From contig CAJXYE010000002.1 in the NCBI GenBank assembly GCA_913063325.1, positions 62,001 to 126,000 on the forward strand: a stretch of 64,000 bases of DNA. Reading direction: 5' to 3'. Under the pieces are notes generated by a model. That model was not told where the DNA came from. It searched no databases and was given only the letters and a program-made list of their open reading frames with translations. Shown piece by piece: positions 19,157 through 28,138 of the stretch (the first letter of the stretch is position 1; the number at the start of each line of letters is the position of its first letter). The DNA is from an uncultured Colwellia sp. Its GTDB lineage: Bacteria; Pseudomonadota; Gammaproteobacteria; Enterobacterales; Alteromonadaceae. The position numbers and the translations under genes were made by a program.

Positions 19157-19895
19157 GCTGAGCATTGCTGGACTTACGCTTGCCATTTTAGCTGTTTACA
19201 TAGGCTTTAGCCTCGATGGCGGGCATATATCTGCATTGTTTGAACTTCCTGCTTTTATTATCGTATTTGGAGGTACATTAGGTGCAGTTATGTTGCAGTC
19301 TTCAATGGCTCAGTTTACGCACGCAATATCACTACTTAAGTGGGTTTTCTTTCCTCCACAGTATGATATTGATAAAGGAATTAGCGAAATTGTAGTCTGG
19401 GCAACTAAGGCAAGAGAGAAGGGCTACCTTGCACTAGAAGATACCGCACTAGAAATTGAAGACAGTTATACGCAAAAAGGTCTAAACTTGCTGGTAGATG
19501 GCATTGAGATTGAAAATTTCAGAACCGCTTTGGAGCTAGATTTAGATATTTACCGTGAGCATAATTTACGTTCGGCTAATGTTTATGAAGCAATGGGAGG
19601 TTACAGCCCAACTATTGGTATTCTAGGTGCCGTGTTAGGTTTAATACATGCAATGAGCAACTTAACTGAACCCGAATTATTGGGGGAAGGTATAGCAACG
19701 GCTTTTATTGCCACTATATACGGTGTTGGTTTTGCAAATTTATTTTATTTGCCTATAGCAAATAAAATTCGGTCAATAGTTCATGAACAAACTATGTACC
19801 GTGAAATGGTATGCGAAGGGTTAGTCTCTATAGCTCATGGAGAGAACCCTCACGCAATAGAAAATAAATTATCTGCTTTTAGGTTGGAGCAGTGA
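19149..19895 (+). CDS. motC: flagellar stator protein MotC (MotA family)
   Basis: A 248-residue MotA/PomA/ExbB-family inner-membrane protein with four hydrophobic segments: two at about 5-50 and two at about 150-205 around [22 protein letters not shown], the family signature. A cytoplasmic loop (about 75-140) contacts the rotor. GTG start overlapping the cheB end, and its TGA overlaps the next gene's GTG. Position between cheB and a MotB-like gene matches motC of Pseudomonas. The coupling ion cannot be read with certainty from the sequence. Confidence 0.92.
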   Translation: MDKLSIAGLTLAILAVYIGFSLDGGHISALFELPAFIIVFGGTLGAVMLQSSMAQFTHAISLLKWVFFPPQYDIDKGISEIVVWATKAREKGYLALEDTALEIEDSYTQKGLNLLVDGIEIENFRTALELDLDIYREHNLRSANVYEAMGGYSPTIGILGAVLGLIHAMSNLTEPELLGEGIATAFIATIYGVGFANLFYLPIANKIRSIVHEQTMYREMVCEGLVSIAHGENPHAIENKLSAFRLEQ

Positions 19896-20917
19896 ATCGC
19901 TTACGTAAAAGAAGGCACATCGTAGAACACGATAATATACATCGTTGGTTAGTATCTTATGCTGATTATATGACATTGATGTTTGCTCTTTTTGTTGTGC
20001 TATATGCAATGGCAATGGTAAATGAAAAGCCATTTGAGAGTATTACCGAGTCTTTTGGTCGCGTTTTCCAGGCCGATGACCATGACACAAAAAACCGTGG
20101 CCATGGTGATGGTGTTTTAATGGTCAATACCAGCAAAACAAATAAAAAACTTTATGGTAATGGCATATTAGCTATTGCAGGTCCTGAGCTGCTTGACAAT
20201 GAACAGAGCTTATCTAACATCTCTGATGCACAAGTTGGCAGCAATCTAAGTTCTTTGGAAGACGAGTTGAATACCGCCTTATACGAACTTGTTGAATCAG
20301 GTTTTGCACAGTTAAAGATTGATGGGGATTGGTTAGAGATTGAGTTAAATAGCGGATTGTTATTTCCCAGTGGTTCATCATCAGCTACTCACTCTGCCGA
20401 AGCTATTCTAGCGGTGATTTTTGATGTTATTGGCCAAGCGAGTAACTTCATTCGTGTTCGTGGCTACACTGATAATCAAGCTATTAATAATGAAATTTTT
20501 TCATCAAACTGGGAGTTGTCAGTTTTTCGCGCAACGGCCATTTTAAGAGTATTAGAAAAACAAGGAATAAATCCTGGGCGTATGGCGATAGAAGGCTATG
20601 GTCAATACTACCCAAGTTCGGATAATTTAACGGCACAAGGTAGAGCACGAAATAGAAAAGTTGTTGTTGCAATATCAAAGTATGGTTTAGAAAAAGCAAA
20701 CTTACTCAATACACCTACGATTGACCTAAAAGTGGTTGAAGAAATTGTTACACCTGAGTTTTCGGTGGAACAAGGTATTGAGCAGTCGAACAATATCAAG
20801 GTCATTCGTTTAAGGGATGGAGGTATTCGCATAACAACTCGAAATGATAACAATGAAAATATTGAGCAAGATTCAAAGAATAAAGACTCCAAAGATAACG
20901 ACAACAAAGATAATTAG
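19892..20917 (+). CDS. motD: flagellar stator protein MotD (MotB family)
   Basis: A 341-residue MotB-type protein. A basic N-terminus precedes a single membrane helix at about 22-43 with the ion-binding Asp25 in SYADYMTLMFALF. A linker leads to the OmpA-like peptidoglycan-binding domain (about 145-270), with RVRGYTDNQ, NWELSVFRATAILRVLE and the GQYYPSSDN/NRKVVV ending. The tail after 280 is Asn/Asp/Lys-rich and probably disordered. GTG start overlaps the motC TGA by four bases. It forms a stator with MotC. Confidence 0.92.
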   Translation: MNRLRKRRHIVEHDNIHRWLVSYADYMTLMFALFVVLYAMAMVNEKPFESITESFGRVFQADDHDTKNRGHGDGVLMVNTSKTNKKLYGNGILAIAGPELLDNEQSLSNISDAQVGSNLSSLEDELNTALYELVESGFAQLKIDGDWLEIELNSGLLFPSGSSSATHSAEAILAVIFDVIGQASNFIRVRGYTDNQAINNEIFSSNWELSVFRATAILRVLEKQGINPGRMAIEGYGQYYPSSDNLTAQGRARNRKVVVAISKYGLEKANLLNTPTIDLKVVEEIVTPEFSVEQGIEQSNNIKVIRLRDGGIRITTRNDNNENIEQDSKNKDSKDNDNKDN

Positions 20918-20976
20918 AGCAAGATGATCGTTAAAACGATTAATGAATTTTATTTTAAAATAAGTGAGAAGTGCTC

Positions 20977-21765
20977 TTGGTAGTTTGGACTGTTGCAAAT
21001 CAAAAAGGTGGCGTTGGTAAAACCACAACAACTATTGCTCTTGCTGGAGTTCTAGCTGAACAGGGGCATCGAGTATTATTGGTTGATACGGACCCGCATG
21101 CATCACTTAGTTACTACTTTGGTATTGAGTCCGAAGATTTGGATTTAAGTGTATATGAGCTATTTACTCAAGTATCATCCAGAGAACAAATTCTGCAAAC
21201 ACTGTGCCCAACTAATTACCCTAATATTGATATTCTTCCAGCGACAATGGGATTAGCTACTTTAGATCGATCTTTAGGAAATAAAGGCGGTATGGGCTTA
21301 GTTCTAAAAAAAGCGGTACATAAAGTAGCTGACAGTTACGATTATGTGTTGATGGATTGTCCTCCAGTGCTTGGGGTACTTATGGTAAACGCCTTAGCTG
21401 CAGGAGATCGTATTATCATTCCAGTACAAACAGAGTTTTTAGCACTCAAGGGCTTAGACCGGATGATTAAAACGATGGAAATAATGCAGGGAGAGCAAGA
21501 TGCTCCCTTTGAATATACAATTGTGCCAACCATGTTTGATAAGCGAACTAAAGCGTCTATTTTAGCCTTTAAAAAATTACAGGAAGACTATACTGATAAG
21601 ATATGGCCAGGGGTTATTCCCGTTGATACCAATTTGAGAAATGCTAGTATTAGTCAAAAAGTACCTTCAGATTATGCAGCGAATTCTCGAGGAACACTGG
21701 CTTATAAGAGCTTATTAAATTACTTAGTTAATCAAGATATGAAGTACAATGAGGCTGAACACTAA
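20977..21765 (+). CDS. parC: polar chemotaxis ParA-like ATPase ParC
   Basis: A 262-residue ParA/Soj-family ATPase from TTG 20977. That start gives MVVWTVANQKGGVGKTT; an in-frame GTG lies two codons upstream, and GTGAG at 20964-20968 is spaced better for the TTG. The Walker A lysines (KGGVGKT), DTDPHAS and the YDYVLMDCPPVLG Walker B are intact. By location (motD, then this gene, parP, cheW) it is the ParC protein that places chemosensory arrays at the pole in Vibrio and Pseudomonas. It is not the topoisomerase IV subunit of the same name. Its stop is followed directly by the parP ATG. Confidence 0.9.
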   Translation: MVVWTVANQKGGVGKTTTTIALAGVLAEQGHRVLLVDTDPHASLSYYFGIESEDLDLSVYELFTQVSSREQILQTLCPTNYPNIDILPATMGLATLDRSLGNKGGMGLVLKKAVHKVADSYDYVLMDCPPVLGVLMVNALAAGDRIIIPVQTEFLALKGLDRMIKTMEIMQGEQDAPFEYTIVPTMFDKRTKASILAFKKLQEDYTDKIWPGVIPVDTNLRNASISQKVPSDYAANSRGTLAYKSLLNYLVNQDMKYNEAEH

Positions 21766-22512
21766 ATGAGTAAATCGTTAATGGCTAGTAAGAAGGTAAT
21801 GAAAAACTACCTGTCAGAGTTACTAACAGAGGGGGAGTCTACAGAAGAGGTGCCCCAACAAAGTATTGCCAAATCAGTAAGCAGTAAACCATTAGCGCAC
21901 AAAGAAAATCAGTCTTTAGAAAACTTACTTAAAACAGTAAGTGAACCTAGAGAAAATACTCCTAAAAAAGTAACTGTTGCTGTTAATGAGCTTGACTTAT
22001 TACCCATTTCAACAGATAAAAGCCGTGCCGACTCTTTGAGTGAATCGAAAAAAAGTTATCGTCAAGGTGACTTCCAAGCAATGTTTTTTGATGTAGCGGG
22101 ATTAATAATAGCGGTCCCCTTAATTGAGTTAGGTGGAATTCATAAAGTTGATAAAACAAACACCTTAATGGGTAAGCCTGATTGGTTCAAAGGCGTTATG
22201 CTGTATAGAGAAGAAAAAATCAATGTGGTTGATACCGCATTATGGGTTATGCCAGAAAAATGCGATGAAAAATTAAAAAGTTCGCTAAACTATCAATATA
22301 TTATCATGTTAAATGATAGTTCATGGGGACTAATGGCAGAGAACTTAATTGATACTGTGGTGTTAAGTCAAGATGAAGTTAAGTGGTTAGACTCTGGTGG
22401 AAAACGTCCGTGGTTAGCGGGCTTGGTCAAAGAGAAAATGTGTGCCTTACTTGATGTAAGTGCTTTGATTCAATTGCTTGATAAAGGCAGTGATATCTAT
22501 CAAGAACAGTAA
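21766..22512 (+). CDS. parP: ParP, CheW-like chemotaxis array positioning protein
   Basis: A 248-residue protein. The first 100 residues are Ser/Lys/Glu-rich and disordered, where ParC interaction is reported for the Vibrio homologue. The C-terminal half (about 105-245) is a CheW-like domain: FDVAGLIIAVPLIELGGIHKVDK and WFKGVMLYREEKINVVDTALW. ParP ties CheA and receptors to the polar ATPase ParC. It begins on the base after the parC stop and is followed 53 bp later by cheW. CheW-like domain identity is clear; the ParP name comes from context. Confidence 0.88.
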   Translation: MSKSLMASKKVMKNYLSELLTEGESTEEVPQQSIAKSVSSKPLAHKENQSLENLLKTVSEPRENTPKKVTVAVNELDLLPISTDKSRADSLSESKKSYRQGDFQAMFFDVAGLIIAVPLIELGGIHKVDKTNTLMGKPDWFKGVMLYREEKINVVDTALWVMPEKCDEKLKSSLNYQYIIMLNDSSWGLMAENLIDTVVLSQDEVKWLDSGGKRPWLAGLVKEKMCALLDVSALIQLLDKGSDIYQEQ

Positions 22513-22565
22513 ATTTCCCTGTCTAAAGTATAGGCAATAAAAAAGTAATTTGAGAGGCGACTAAA

Positions 22566-23060
22566 ATGTCAAATATAAGACGAAGTGCAAATGATAAAGT
22601 TGAAGCTAATGATGAGGTGCTGCAATGGGTAACCTTTAAATTAGAGAATGAAACTTATGGCATTAATGTAATGCAGGTACAAGAAGTATTACGCTATAGT
22701 GAAATAGCTCCAGTTCCAGGTGCTCCCCTATATGTGCTTGGTATTATTAATCTACGTGGCAATGTGGTAACGGTTATAGATACCCGTTCTCGGTTTGGTC
22801 TAGATCCTTGCGACATTACAGATAATACACGTGTGGTCGTTATAGAGTCAGAAAAACAAGTTATTGGTATTCTGGTTGATAGTGTTGCTGAAGTTGTGTA
22901 CTTAAAATCTTCAGAAATTGATGTGGCTCCAAATGTTGGTAATGAAGAAAGTGCTCAGTTCATACAGGGCGTATCTAATAGGGATGGTGAACTACTTATT
23001 TTAGTTGATTTAGATAAGTTGCTCTCTGATGATGAGTGGGACGAACTTAAGCAGTTCTAA
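22566..23060 (+). CDS. cheW: chemotaxis coupling protein CheW
   Basis: A 164-residue adaptor linking CheA (P5) to chemoreceptors. The whole chain is a CheW domain: WVTFKLENETYGINVMQVQEVLRY, PGAPLYVLGIINLRGNVVTVIDTR, then a second subdomain with VIESEKQVIGILVDSVAEV and the end LLILVDLDKLLS. Length is typical. An intrinsic terminator sits 39 bp after the stop, suggesting that the main chemotaxis transcript ends here. Confidence 0.97.
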   Translation: MSNIRRSANDKVEANDEVLQWVTFKLENETYGINVMQVQEVLRYSEIAPVPGAPLYVLGIINLRGNVVTVIDTRSRFGLDPCDITDNTRVVVIESEKQVIGILVDSVAEVVYLKSSEIDVAPNVGNEESAQFIQGVSNRDGELLILVDLDKLLSDDEWDELKQF

Positions 23061-23098
23061 TCTTATTTTTACTTTGCTCTATAATTTTTTATTAGAAG

Positions 23099-23123
23099 AA
23101 AGTCTGTAACAGCAGACTTTTTT
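23099..23123 (+). terminator. intrinsic terminator after cheW
   Basis: AAAGTCTG (23099-23106) pairs with CAGACTTT (23113-23120) around a six-base loop and is followed by a T run. It closes the chemotaxis operon, with the DUF2802 gene just beyond. Confidence 0.75.
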
Positions 23124-23175
23124 ATTTGTAATAAATGCAATTGCGCATTAGTTTTATTCAAGGGCAAAGTTATAA

Positions 23176-23646
23176 ATGTCTTTATTAGCCGTCCCAATTA
23201 TTGCTGTGCTAGCGTTATTTCTTGTTTTGCTTTCAAGCACAGTTTTATTTGTATATTTAGTAAAAATCAAAAATAAAGTTGTAATGTTAAACCTACAAAT
23301 ACAGAGCACATCATTATTGGTTAATGATTTACAATTCATGAATCAAAAATTGCAGCAAGAGTTTGATGCCATGGATGAACAAAATGTTCAACAGACCGCT
23401 GAAAATACACAAGTGTCAAAGCAATTAGAGCATAGGATTAAAAACTTACAGCAACAAGTTATTGATCAAAAAGAATTATTAGCACAATGGCAAGAAAACC
23501 AAGGGCAAGATAAGTTTTATAATAGGGCTTTTAAATTAGCAGCTAAAGGTGCTGATATTGAAGAGATTATGAGCGAATGTGAATTACCTAGAGCCGAAGT
23601 CGAAATGTTGCTTTCAGTTTACCAGCAACGTGCCCGTTCCTTATAA
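23176..23646 (+). CDS. DUF2802 family membrane-anchored coiled-coil protein
   Basis: A 156-residue protein with one N-terminal membrane helix (about 5-31), a Gln/Glu-rich coiled coil (about 40-115) and a C-terminal segment, RAFKLAAKGADIEEIMSECELPRAEVEMLLSVY. That last segment resembles the helix-turn-helix-like end of the DUF2802 family found after cheW in Pseudomonas, Shewanella and Vibrio. No function is established. Position behind the chemotaxis operon but after a terminator suggests weak read-through or its own promoter. Confidence 0.78.
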   Translation: MSLLAVPIIAVLALFLVLLSSTVLFVYLVKIKNKVVMLNLQIQSTSLLVNDLQFMNQKLQQEFDAMDEQNVQQTAENTQVSKQLEHRIKNLQQQVIDQKELLAQWQENQGQDKFYNRAFKLAAKGADIEEIMSECELPRAEVEMLLSVYQQRARSL

Positions 23647-23784
23647 ATAACTATCTCCACCTTTTACTTGATGAAGGTAATATTCTGATACAGGATTAAA
23701 ACCTTATTCACGAAATGATTCATTTCATGTTAAACTGCCGTCGTTTTTAATGCATCGTTATGTAACGCCAAGGAAATAGGCCCT

Positions 23785-24585
23785 GTGAGTTCAGCCATTA
23801 TTCTATATTTTCGATTAATTTTATTTGTTTCAATAGTTTGTCTTTCAGGCTGTTCAACAACGCCTGAGCAACAAAGTCAAGCCGACCCTACGGACTCTGC
23901 TTATGTCAGTGATCCAAGAGATCCCTTTGAAGCGGTCAATAGGCCATTTTGGACATTCACTTGGGACTATGTCGACAAGTATATTGCGAAGCCTGCATCA
24001 GATGTTTATACCACTTACACGCCGCCGTTTATACGCACCGGCTTATATAATATGGCCTTAAACTTAAATGAACCTGCGAGTATTATTAATAATACACTCC
24101 AGCTAAAGTTTTCCGAGGCAGCAAAAAATACTGGTCGATTCGTTCTTAATTCAACTATTGGCTTATTTGGTTTTTATGATCCGGCCAGTGATTTTGACTG
24201 GTCAGGTGAGCAGGAGGAATTTGGTGAAGTATTAGGCTCCTACGGCATTGGCGACGGTCCTTATATCGTCATTCCTGGTTTAGGACCAAGTTCAGTTCGT
24301 GAAGAGGTGGGTGATTATGTCGACGGGCTCTATTGGCCTATGGTTGTTATTGATTTTTGGCCCAATATAGCTCGCTTGGGAATATTAGCGTTAGAGAAAC
24401 GAGCGGCGGTAAGAGATCAGGAACAATTAGTTGTCGAGTCCGAAGATCCTTATGAGTTTATCAAAAATGCATACTTTCAAAATATGAATTATAGGCTTTA
24501 CGATGGTAATCCTCCGATCATAATTAATGAGGCCGAAGAAGCCGAAATTGATGCGTTACTCGATGATTTTGATGATATCGACTAA
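23785..24585 (+). CDS. mlaA: outer-membrane lipid asymmetry lipoprotein MlaA (VacJ)
   Basis: A 266-residue lipoprotein. The signal peptide ends in a lipobox (CLSGC, acylated Cys at residue 23). The mature protein has the MlaA core: DPFEAVNRPFWTFTWDYVDKYIAKP, LNEPASIINNTLQ, FVLNSTIGLFGFYDPAS and GSYGIGDGPYIVIPGLGPSSVRE. MlaA works with porins to remove mislocalised phospholipid from the outer leaflet and hands it to MlaC. The acidic C-terminal tail is short. GTG start with AAGGAAA upstream. The other mla genes are not in the window. Confidence 0.94.
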   Translation: MSSAIILYFRLILFVSIVCLSGCSTTPEQQSQADPTDSAYVSDPRDPFEAVNRPFWTFTWDYVDKYIAKPASDVYTTYTPPFIRTGLYNMALNLNEPASIINNTLQLKFSEAAKNTGRFVLNSTIGLFGFYDPASDFDWSGEQEEFGEVLGSYGIGDGPYIVIPGLGPSSVREEVGDYVDGLYWPMVVIDFWPNIARLGILALEKRAAVRDQEQLVVESEDPYEFIKNAYFQNMNYRLYDGNPPIIINEAEEAEIDALLDDFDDID

Positions 24586-24669
24586 TTTTGGCATAAACGA
24601 GTACCTATGCTGATAACTATTTGTTAGAATTGCGGCAATTTTTTATACATACCCTATTGGAATAATTAA

Positions 24670-25134
24670 ATGAATATTATTGAAGGTTCGTTTGAAGCTA
24701 AAGGCAAGAAATTTGCAATTGTCGTTTCACGTTTTAATCACTTTATAGTTGATAGTTTACTTGAAGGTGCAGTTGATGCTCTTAAACGTCATGGTAATGT
24801 TAATGACGACGATATTACTATCGTTCGCGTGCCGGGTGCTTATGAGTTACCTCTAGCGGCTAAAAAACTTGCCAAAAAAGGTGATTTTGATGGCATTATA
24901 GCTATTGGCGCAGTAATTCGTGGTGGTACTCCACACTTTGATTTTGTAGCTGGTGAGTGTAATAAAGGTTTAGCACAAGTTTGTTTAGAGTCTGAAATTC
25001 CAGTTTCATTCGGCGTTATCACTACCGATTCAATCGAACAAGCAATTGAACGTGCAGGAACTAAAGCAGGTAATAAGGGCGCTGAAGCTGCTCTTGGTGC
25101 TTTAGAAATGGTTAACGTGTTAGCTAAAATTTAA
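24670..25134 (+). CDS. ribH: 6,7-dimethyl-8-ribityllumazine synthase RibH
   Basis: A 154-residue riboflavin-pathway enzyme condensing 5-amino-6-ribitylaminouracil with 3,4-dihydroxybutanone phosphate. Family motifs are [48 protein letters not shown] (with the catalytic His) and [14 protein letters not shown]. Length equals the usual 154-156. It lies before nusB and thiL, the standard gammaproteobacterial order. The 84-bp upstream gap is too short for an FMN riboswitch and none was seen. Confidence 0.97.
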   Translation: MNIIEGSFEAKGKKFAIVVSRFNHFIVDSLLEGAVDALKRHGNVNDDDITIVRVPGAYELPLAAKKLAKKGDFDGIIAIGAVIRGGTPHFDFVAGECNKGLAQVCLESEIPVSFGVITTDSIEQAIERAGTKAGNKGAEAALGALEMVNVLAKI

Positions 25135-25179
25135 CTTTCTGAACTTTATATTTAAACTTAAGAAAATTGGAAATATATT

Positions 25180-25596
25180 TTGAAACCTTCACCTAGAAGA
25201 AAAGCACGTGAACTAGCTGTACAAGCTACTTATTCATGGCAAGTTAGTCAAAACCCACTTAAAGATATTGAAGTTAACTTTATTGCAGAAAACAGTAAAC
25301 GTCGCTTTGATATTGAATACTTTCAATTGTTATTACGCGGTGTAATCGGCAATGTTAGTGACATCGACGCGGTTATATCACCTTATGTGGATCGTCCTCT
25401 TGATGATATTGATCAAGTTGAAAAAGCGATATTACGTGTGGCGGTGTTTGAGTTAAAAGACTGTACTGATGTACCTTATCGTGTAGTCATTAATGAAGCT
25501 ATCGAATTAGCGAAAGCATTCGCAGCAGATGACAGCCATAAATTTATTAACGGAGTTTTAGATAAAACCGTTAAAATAGTTCGCCCTCAAGAGTAA
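25180..25596 (+). CDS. nusB: transcription antitermination factor NusB
   Basis: A 138-residue all-helical RNA-binding protein that, with NusE (S10), binds boxA in rRNA leaders for antitermination. RRKARELAVQATYSWQ is the Arg-rich family start, and DQVEKAILRVAVFEL, VVINEAIELAKAFAADDSHKFINGVLDK is the family signature. The start is TTG at 25180 and no better ATG exists. It lies between ribH and thiL, 45 bp after ribH. Confidence 0.97.
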   Translation: MKPSPRRKARELAVQATYSWQVSQNPLKDIEVNFIAENSKRRFDIEYFQLLLRGVIGNVSDIDAVISPYVDRPLDDIDQVEKAILRVAVFELKDCTDVPYRVVINEAIELAKAFAADDSHKFINGVLDKTVKIVRPQE

Positions 25597-25649
25597 TATA
25601 CTAGTATTCTTATGGTATTAGGTAAAGTGTTAGTAATTAAAGGCTTAGC

Positions 25650-26612
25650 ATGAAAGAGTTCGAATTAATTAAGCATTTCTTCACCGAGCAGGCAGTAAAA
25701 CGTAAAGATGTTGTGCTTGGTATAGGAGATGATTGTGCTGTTTTAGCACCGATTGAGAATCAAAATATTGTGGTAACGACAGACACATTAGTTGCTGGCG
25801 TGCACTTTCCATTTGATACCAGTCCTCGAGCTATTGGGCATAAAGCTGTTGCCGTTAATTTATCTGATATTGCTGCGATGGGCGCTAAGCCGAGTTGGTT
25901 ATCTCTAGCGCTTACTTTACCCGATATCGATGAAGCTTGGTTAATTGAATTTTGTGAAGGTGTATTTGAGCTATGTGAGTTTTACAATGTAGAACTCATT
26001 GGCGGAGACACCACACAAGGTCCATTAAGCATTACTATCACTGCACAAGGCCTAACACCTCAAGACAGTTATTTATCTCGATCTGGTGCTAAATCGGGTG
26101 ATTGGCTTTATGTTACCGGCGATCTCGGTGATGCTGCATTGGCTCTACAGCAAATCACAGGTAGAGTTGAGCTTGAGCCTCAGTTTATTGATATTATAAG
26201 ACAGAAACTTGATTACCCAAAACCTAGAGTATTAGCAGGACAAACACTACGTGAATATGCCTCTTCTGCAATAGATCTTTCTGATGGTTTAATCGCTGAT
26301 TTGGGACATATATGTCAAGCATCTAACGTGGGCGCCAATGTTGTTCTAGATGCCTTACCGCTCTCTACTATTATGCGTGATAATTTACTTGCCGATGATG
26401 CAATCACATTGGCATTATCTGGTGGAGATGACTACGAATTGTTGTTTACAGTGTCTGAAGATAATAAGGTAGGAATGGAGACCGCAATGTCTCATGCTGG
26501 AACATCGGTGACCTGTATTGGACAAATGAATGCATCTCAAACTATCTCAACAACATTGAATAATAAGCCTATTCCAATTAATACTGCAGGTTTCGAGCAC
26601 TTTACTGAATAG
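25650..26612 (+). CDS. thiL: thiamine-monophosphate kinase ThiL
   Basis: A 320-residue AIR-synthase-fold kinase making thiamine diphosphate from thiamine monophosphate and ATP. Motifs: GIGDDCAVL (metal/ATP site), VTTDTLVAGVHF, AVNLSDIAAMGAKP, GGDTTQGP, DLSDGLIADLGHI and LSGGDDYELLFTV. Length matches E. coli ThiL (325). It sits between nusB and pgpA as in E. coli. Confidence 0.97.
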   Translation: MKEFELIKHFFTEQAVKRKDVVLGIGDDCAVLAPIENQNIVVTTDTLVAGVHFPFDTSPRAIGHKAVAVNLSDIAAMGAKPSWLSLALTLPDIDEAWLIEFCEGVFELCEFYNVELIGGDTTQGPLSITITAQGLTPQDSYLSRSGAKSGDWLYVTGDLGDAALALQQITGRVELEPQFIDIIRQKLDYPKPRVLAGQTLREYASSAIDLSDGLIADLGHICQASNVGANVVLDALPLSTIMRDNLLADDAITLALSGGDDYELLFTVSEDNKVGMETAMSHAGTSVTCIGQMNASQTISTTLNNKPIPINTAGFEHFTE

Positions 26613-26666
26613 GTTACCTTAGTCACTTACAAATTCCTAACCACTTACAGTTAAGCGTTGATTTAT

Positions 26667-27140
26667 ATGTCGGGTAAAAATGCACAAGTTAACTTTAATC
26701 TCGCTAATCCTATTCAGTTTTTAGCGTTAGGTTTTGGTAGTGGTCTAGCACCAAAAGCTCCTGGAACCTTTGGCACGCTTGCCGCTGTTCCTCTATTCTT
26801 ACTTATGAGTAACCTGACGCCAGTAATGTATGCATTACTCGTTTTAGTTGTTTGCATTTCTGGTATATATATATGTGGTAAAGCGGCGAGTGATGTTGGA
26901 GTACATGATCACGGTGCTATTGTCTGGGACGAGTTTGCTGGATTTTTTATCACTATGTTTATGATACCCGTGACTTGGCAAAGTGTGCTAGTCGGTTTTA
27001 TTCTCTTTCGAATCTTCGACATTGCCAAACCCTGGCCAATATCAATAGCAGATAAAAAGTTAACGGGTGGCTTTGGTATTATGTTTGATGATGTACTTGC
27101 TGGCCTTTTAGCACTTGGGATAATGCACCTTATTTTTTAA
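26667..27140 (+). CDS. pgpA: phosphatidylglycerophosphatase A
   Basis: A 157-residue inner-membrane phosphatase producing phosphatidylglycerol. Motifs are GFGSGLAPKAPGTFGTLAA and VWDEFAGFFITMF, followed by hydrophobic segments and FDDVLAGLLALGIM at the C-terminus. An in-frame TTG at 26658 would add three residues; the ATG at 26667 is preferred, though neither has a strong ribosome site. It ends the ribH-nusB-thiL-pgpA run, and a repeat element starts 24 bp after its stop. Confidence 0.94.
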   Translation: MSGKNAQVNFNLANPIQFLALGFGSGLAPKAPGTFGTLAAVPLFLLMSNLTPVMYALLVLVVCISGIYICGKAASDVGVHDHGAIVWDEFAGFFITMFMIPVTWQSVLVGFILFRIFDIAKPWPISIADKKLTGGFGIMFDDVLAGLLALGIMHLIF

Positions 27141-27164
27141 GTTGCATTCATCTTAATGTAATAA

Positions 27165-27482
27165 TACCAATTTGATTAAATTTCTTCCCTACTCAGAGCT
27201 ACATTGGTGAGCTTAGAATAAACAAAATTTGTTAAACATAGTCATTCTATATTTAGTTAATTTTGTGAAATTATCAGTTTACCAATGAGCTCCCAAGGGC
27301 GGGTTTAAAAGGCTTCTATGCAGCGTTATTGATTTTGACAAGGACGCTACACGGATGTAGCTTCTTAGAGAATGCAGGAGAAAATTCTCCTGAATAACCA
27401 TTCTCTGCAATCAATGCCTTGCCTTTAAGCCTTTAAGCCTTTTAATTCTCGCTGAGTGGGAAAGAACTTAATCAACTTGGTA
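27165..27482 (+). repeat. inverted-repeat element copy 1 (MITE-like), 318 bp
   Basis: Starts TACCAATTTGATTAAATTTC and ends in the imperfect reverse complement, GATTAAGTTC-type sequence closing at TTGGTA. The terminal inverted repeats are about 30 bp, and TAA directly flanks both ends (27162-27164 and 27483-27485). The first 175 bases are almost identical to copy 3. The interior can fold into two large hairpins. Copy 1 has an extra hairpin-rich segment at about 27339-27394. No open reading frame for a transposase. It fills most of the 587-bp gap between pgpA and hpf. Confidence 0.85.
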
Positions 27483-27485
27483 TAA

Positions 27486-27727
27486 TCTACTCTTTCCTTC
27501 ATTTCTTTATTTTATATCAATAGTATTTTCATTACTTTTACGCTACGTTTAAGGCAAGAGATTAAGTGATGTTTTTTAACAATGATGGTTCTTTTTAAAT
27601 ATTTACCTTATTTACTTGTTTTTAGCACCACTTGCCCTCAGGTCTATTATTAAGTGACACATTATTATTTAGTTAAAGTAGTCATTTAGGTAAAATATCA
27701 TTAAGTAACAGTAAAAAAGGAATACCT
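27486..27727 (+). other. gene-free stretch upstream of hpf
   Basis: The remaining 242 bp between repeat copy 1 and hpf is AT-rich and carries no convincing reading frame. It presumably holds the hpf promoter, but no clear -35/-10 pair could be chosen. AAAAGGAA at about 27714-27721 is the hpf ribosome site. Confidence 0.5.
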
Positions 27728-28084
27728 ATGAAAATAAATCTTTCTGGTCATCACGTAGAAGTTAATGATTCAATCAAAGAGCACATCGAAGAAAAATTCT
27801 CTAAAATAGCCAACCATTTTCCAACATTAATTGCCTTAGATGTAATTATTTCTAAAGAACACCATAAACATCAAGTTGAGTTAACTACAACTTATGAAGG
27901 TGGACGTATTTCAGCTACTGGTACTAATGAAGTTATGTACCCAGCTATCGCAAATGCAGCAAAAAAACTCGATGCAGCTTTAAAGCATAGAAAGGGTCAG
28001 TTAAAAGCTAATTTACACACCAAGCCAGACGCGACTACGCCAGAAATAGCGCATGAGAAAGTTCAAGAGATGAACTTAGGTTAA
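27728..28084 (+). CDS. hpf: ribosome hibernation promoting factor (HPF/RaiA family)
   Basis: A 118-residue short HPF/YfiA-type protein: MKINLSGHHVEVNDSIKEHIEEKF, then the basic KEHHKHQVELTTTYEGGRISATG and the DAALKHRKGQLKANLHTK helix. These proteins bind the 30S decoding site and inactivate ribosomes in stationary phase or cold. The C-terminal extension after about residue 98 makes it intermediate between E. coli HPF (95) and YfiA/RaiA (113), so the exact paralogue is uncertain. It is followed by a strong terminator and is likely monocistronic. Confidence 0.9.
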   Translation: MKINLSGHHVEVNDSIKEHIEEKFSKIANHFPTLIALDVIISKEHHKHQVELTTTYEGGRISATGTNEVMYPAIANAAKKLDAALKHRKGQLKANLHTKPDATTPEIAHEKVQEMNLG

Positions 28085-28105
28085 CCTTTAAAATATATAG
28101 ACATA

Positions 28106-28138
28106 AAAGCTGAGAACCTTGTTCTCAGCTTTTTTTTT
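28106..28138 (+). terminator. intrinsic terminator of hpf
   Basis: A 12-bp perfect stem, AAAGCTGAGAAC with GTTCTCAGCTTT around a three-base loop, followed by eight or so Ts. It lies 22 bp after the hpf stop. Confidence 0.92.

Noticed and set aside
20977-21765. Interpreting the ParA-like ATPase and neighbour as a plasmid or chromosome partition system.
   Set aside because: There is no parB or parS-like array, and the next genes are CheW-like, so it is the chemotaxis ParC/ParP pair.
24586-24669. A possible FMN riboswitch before ribH.
   Set aside because: The gap is only 84 bp and shows none of the conserved RFN-element structure; riboswitches of this class usually precede ribB in gammaproteobacteria.
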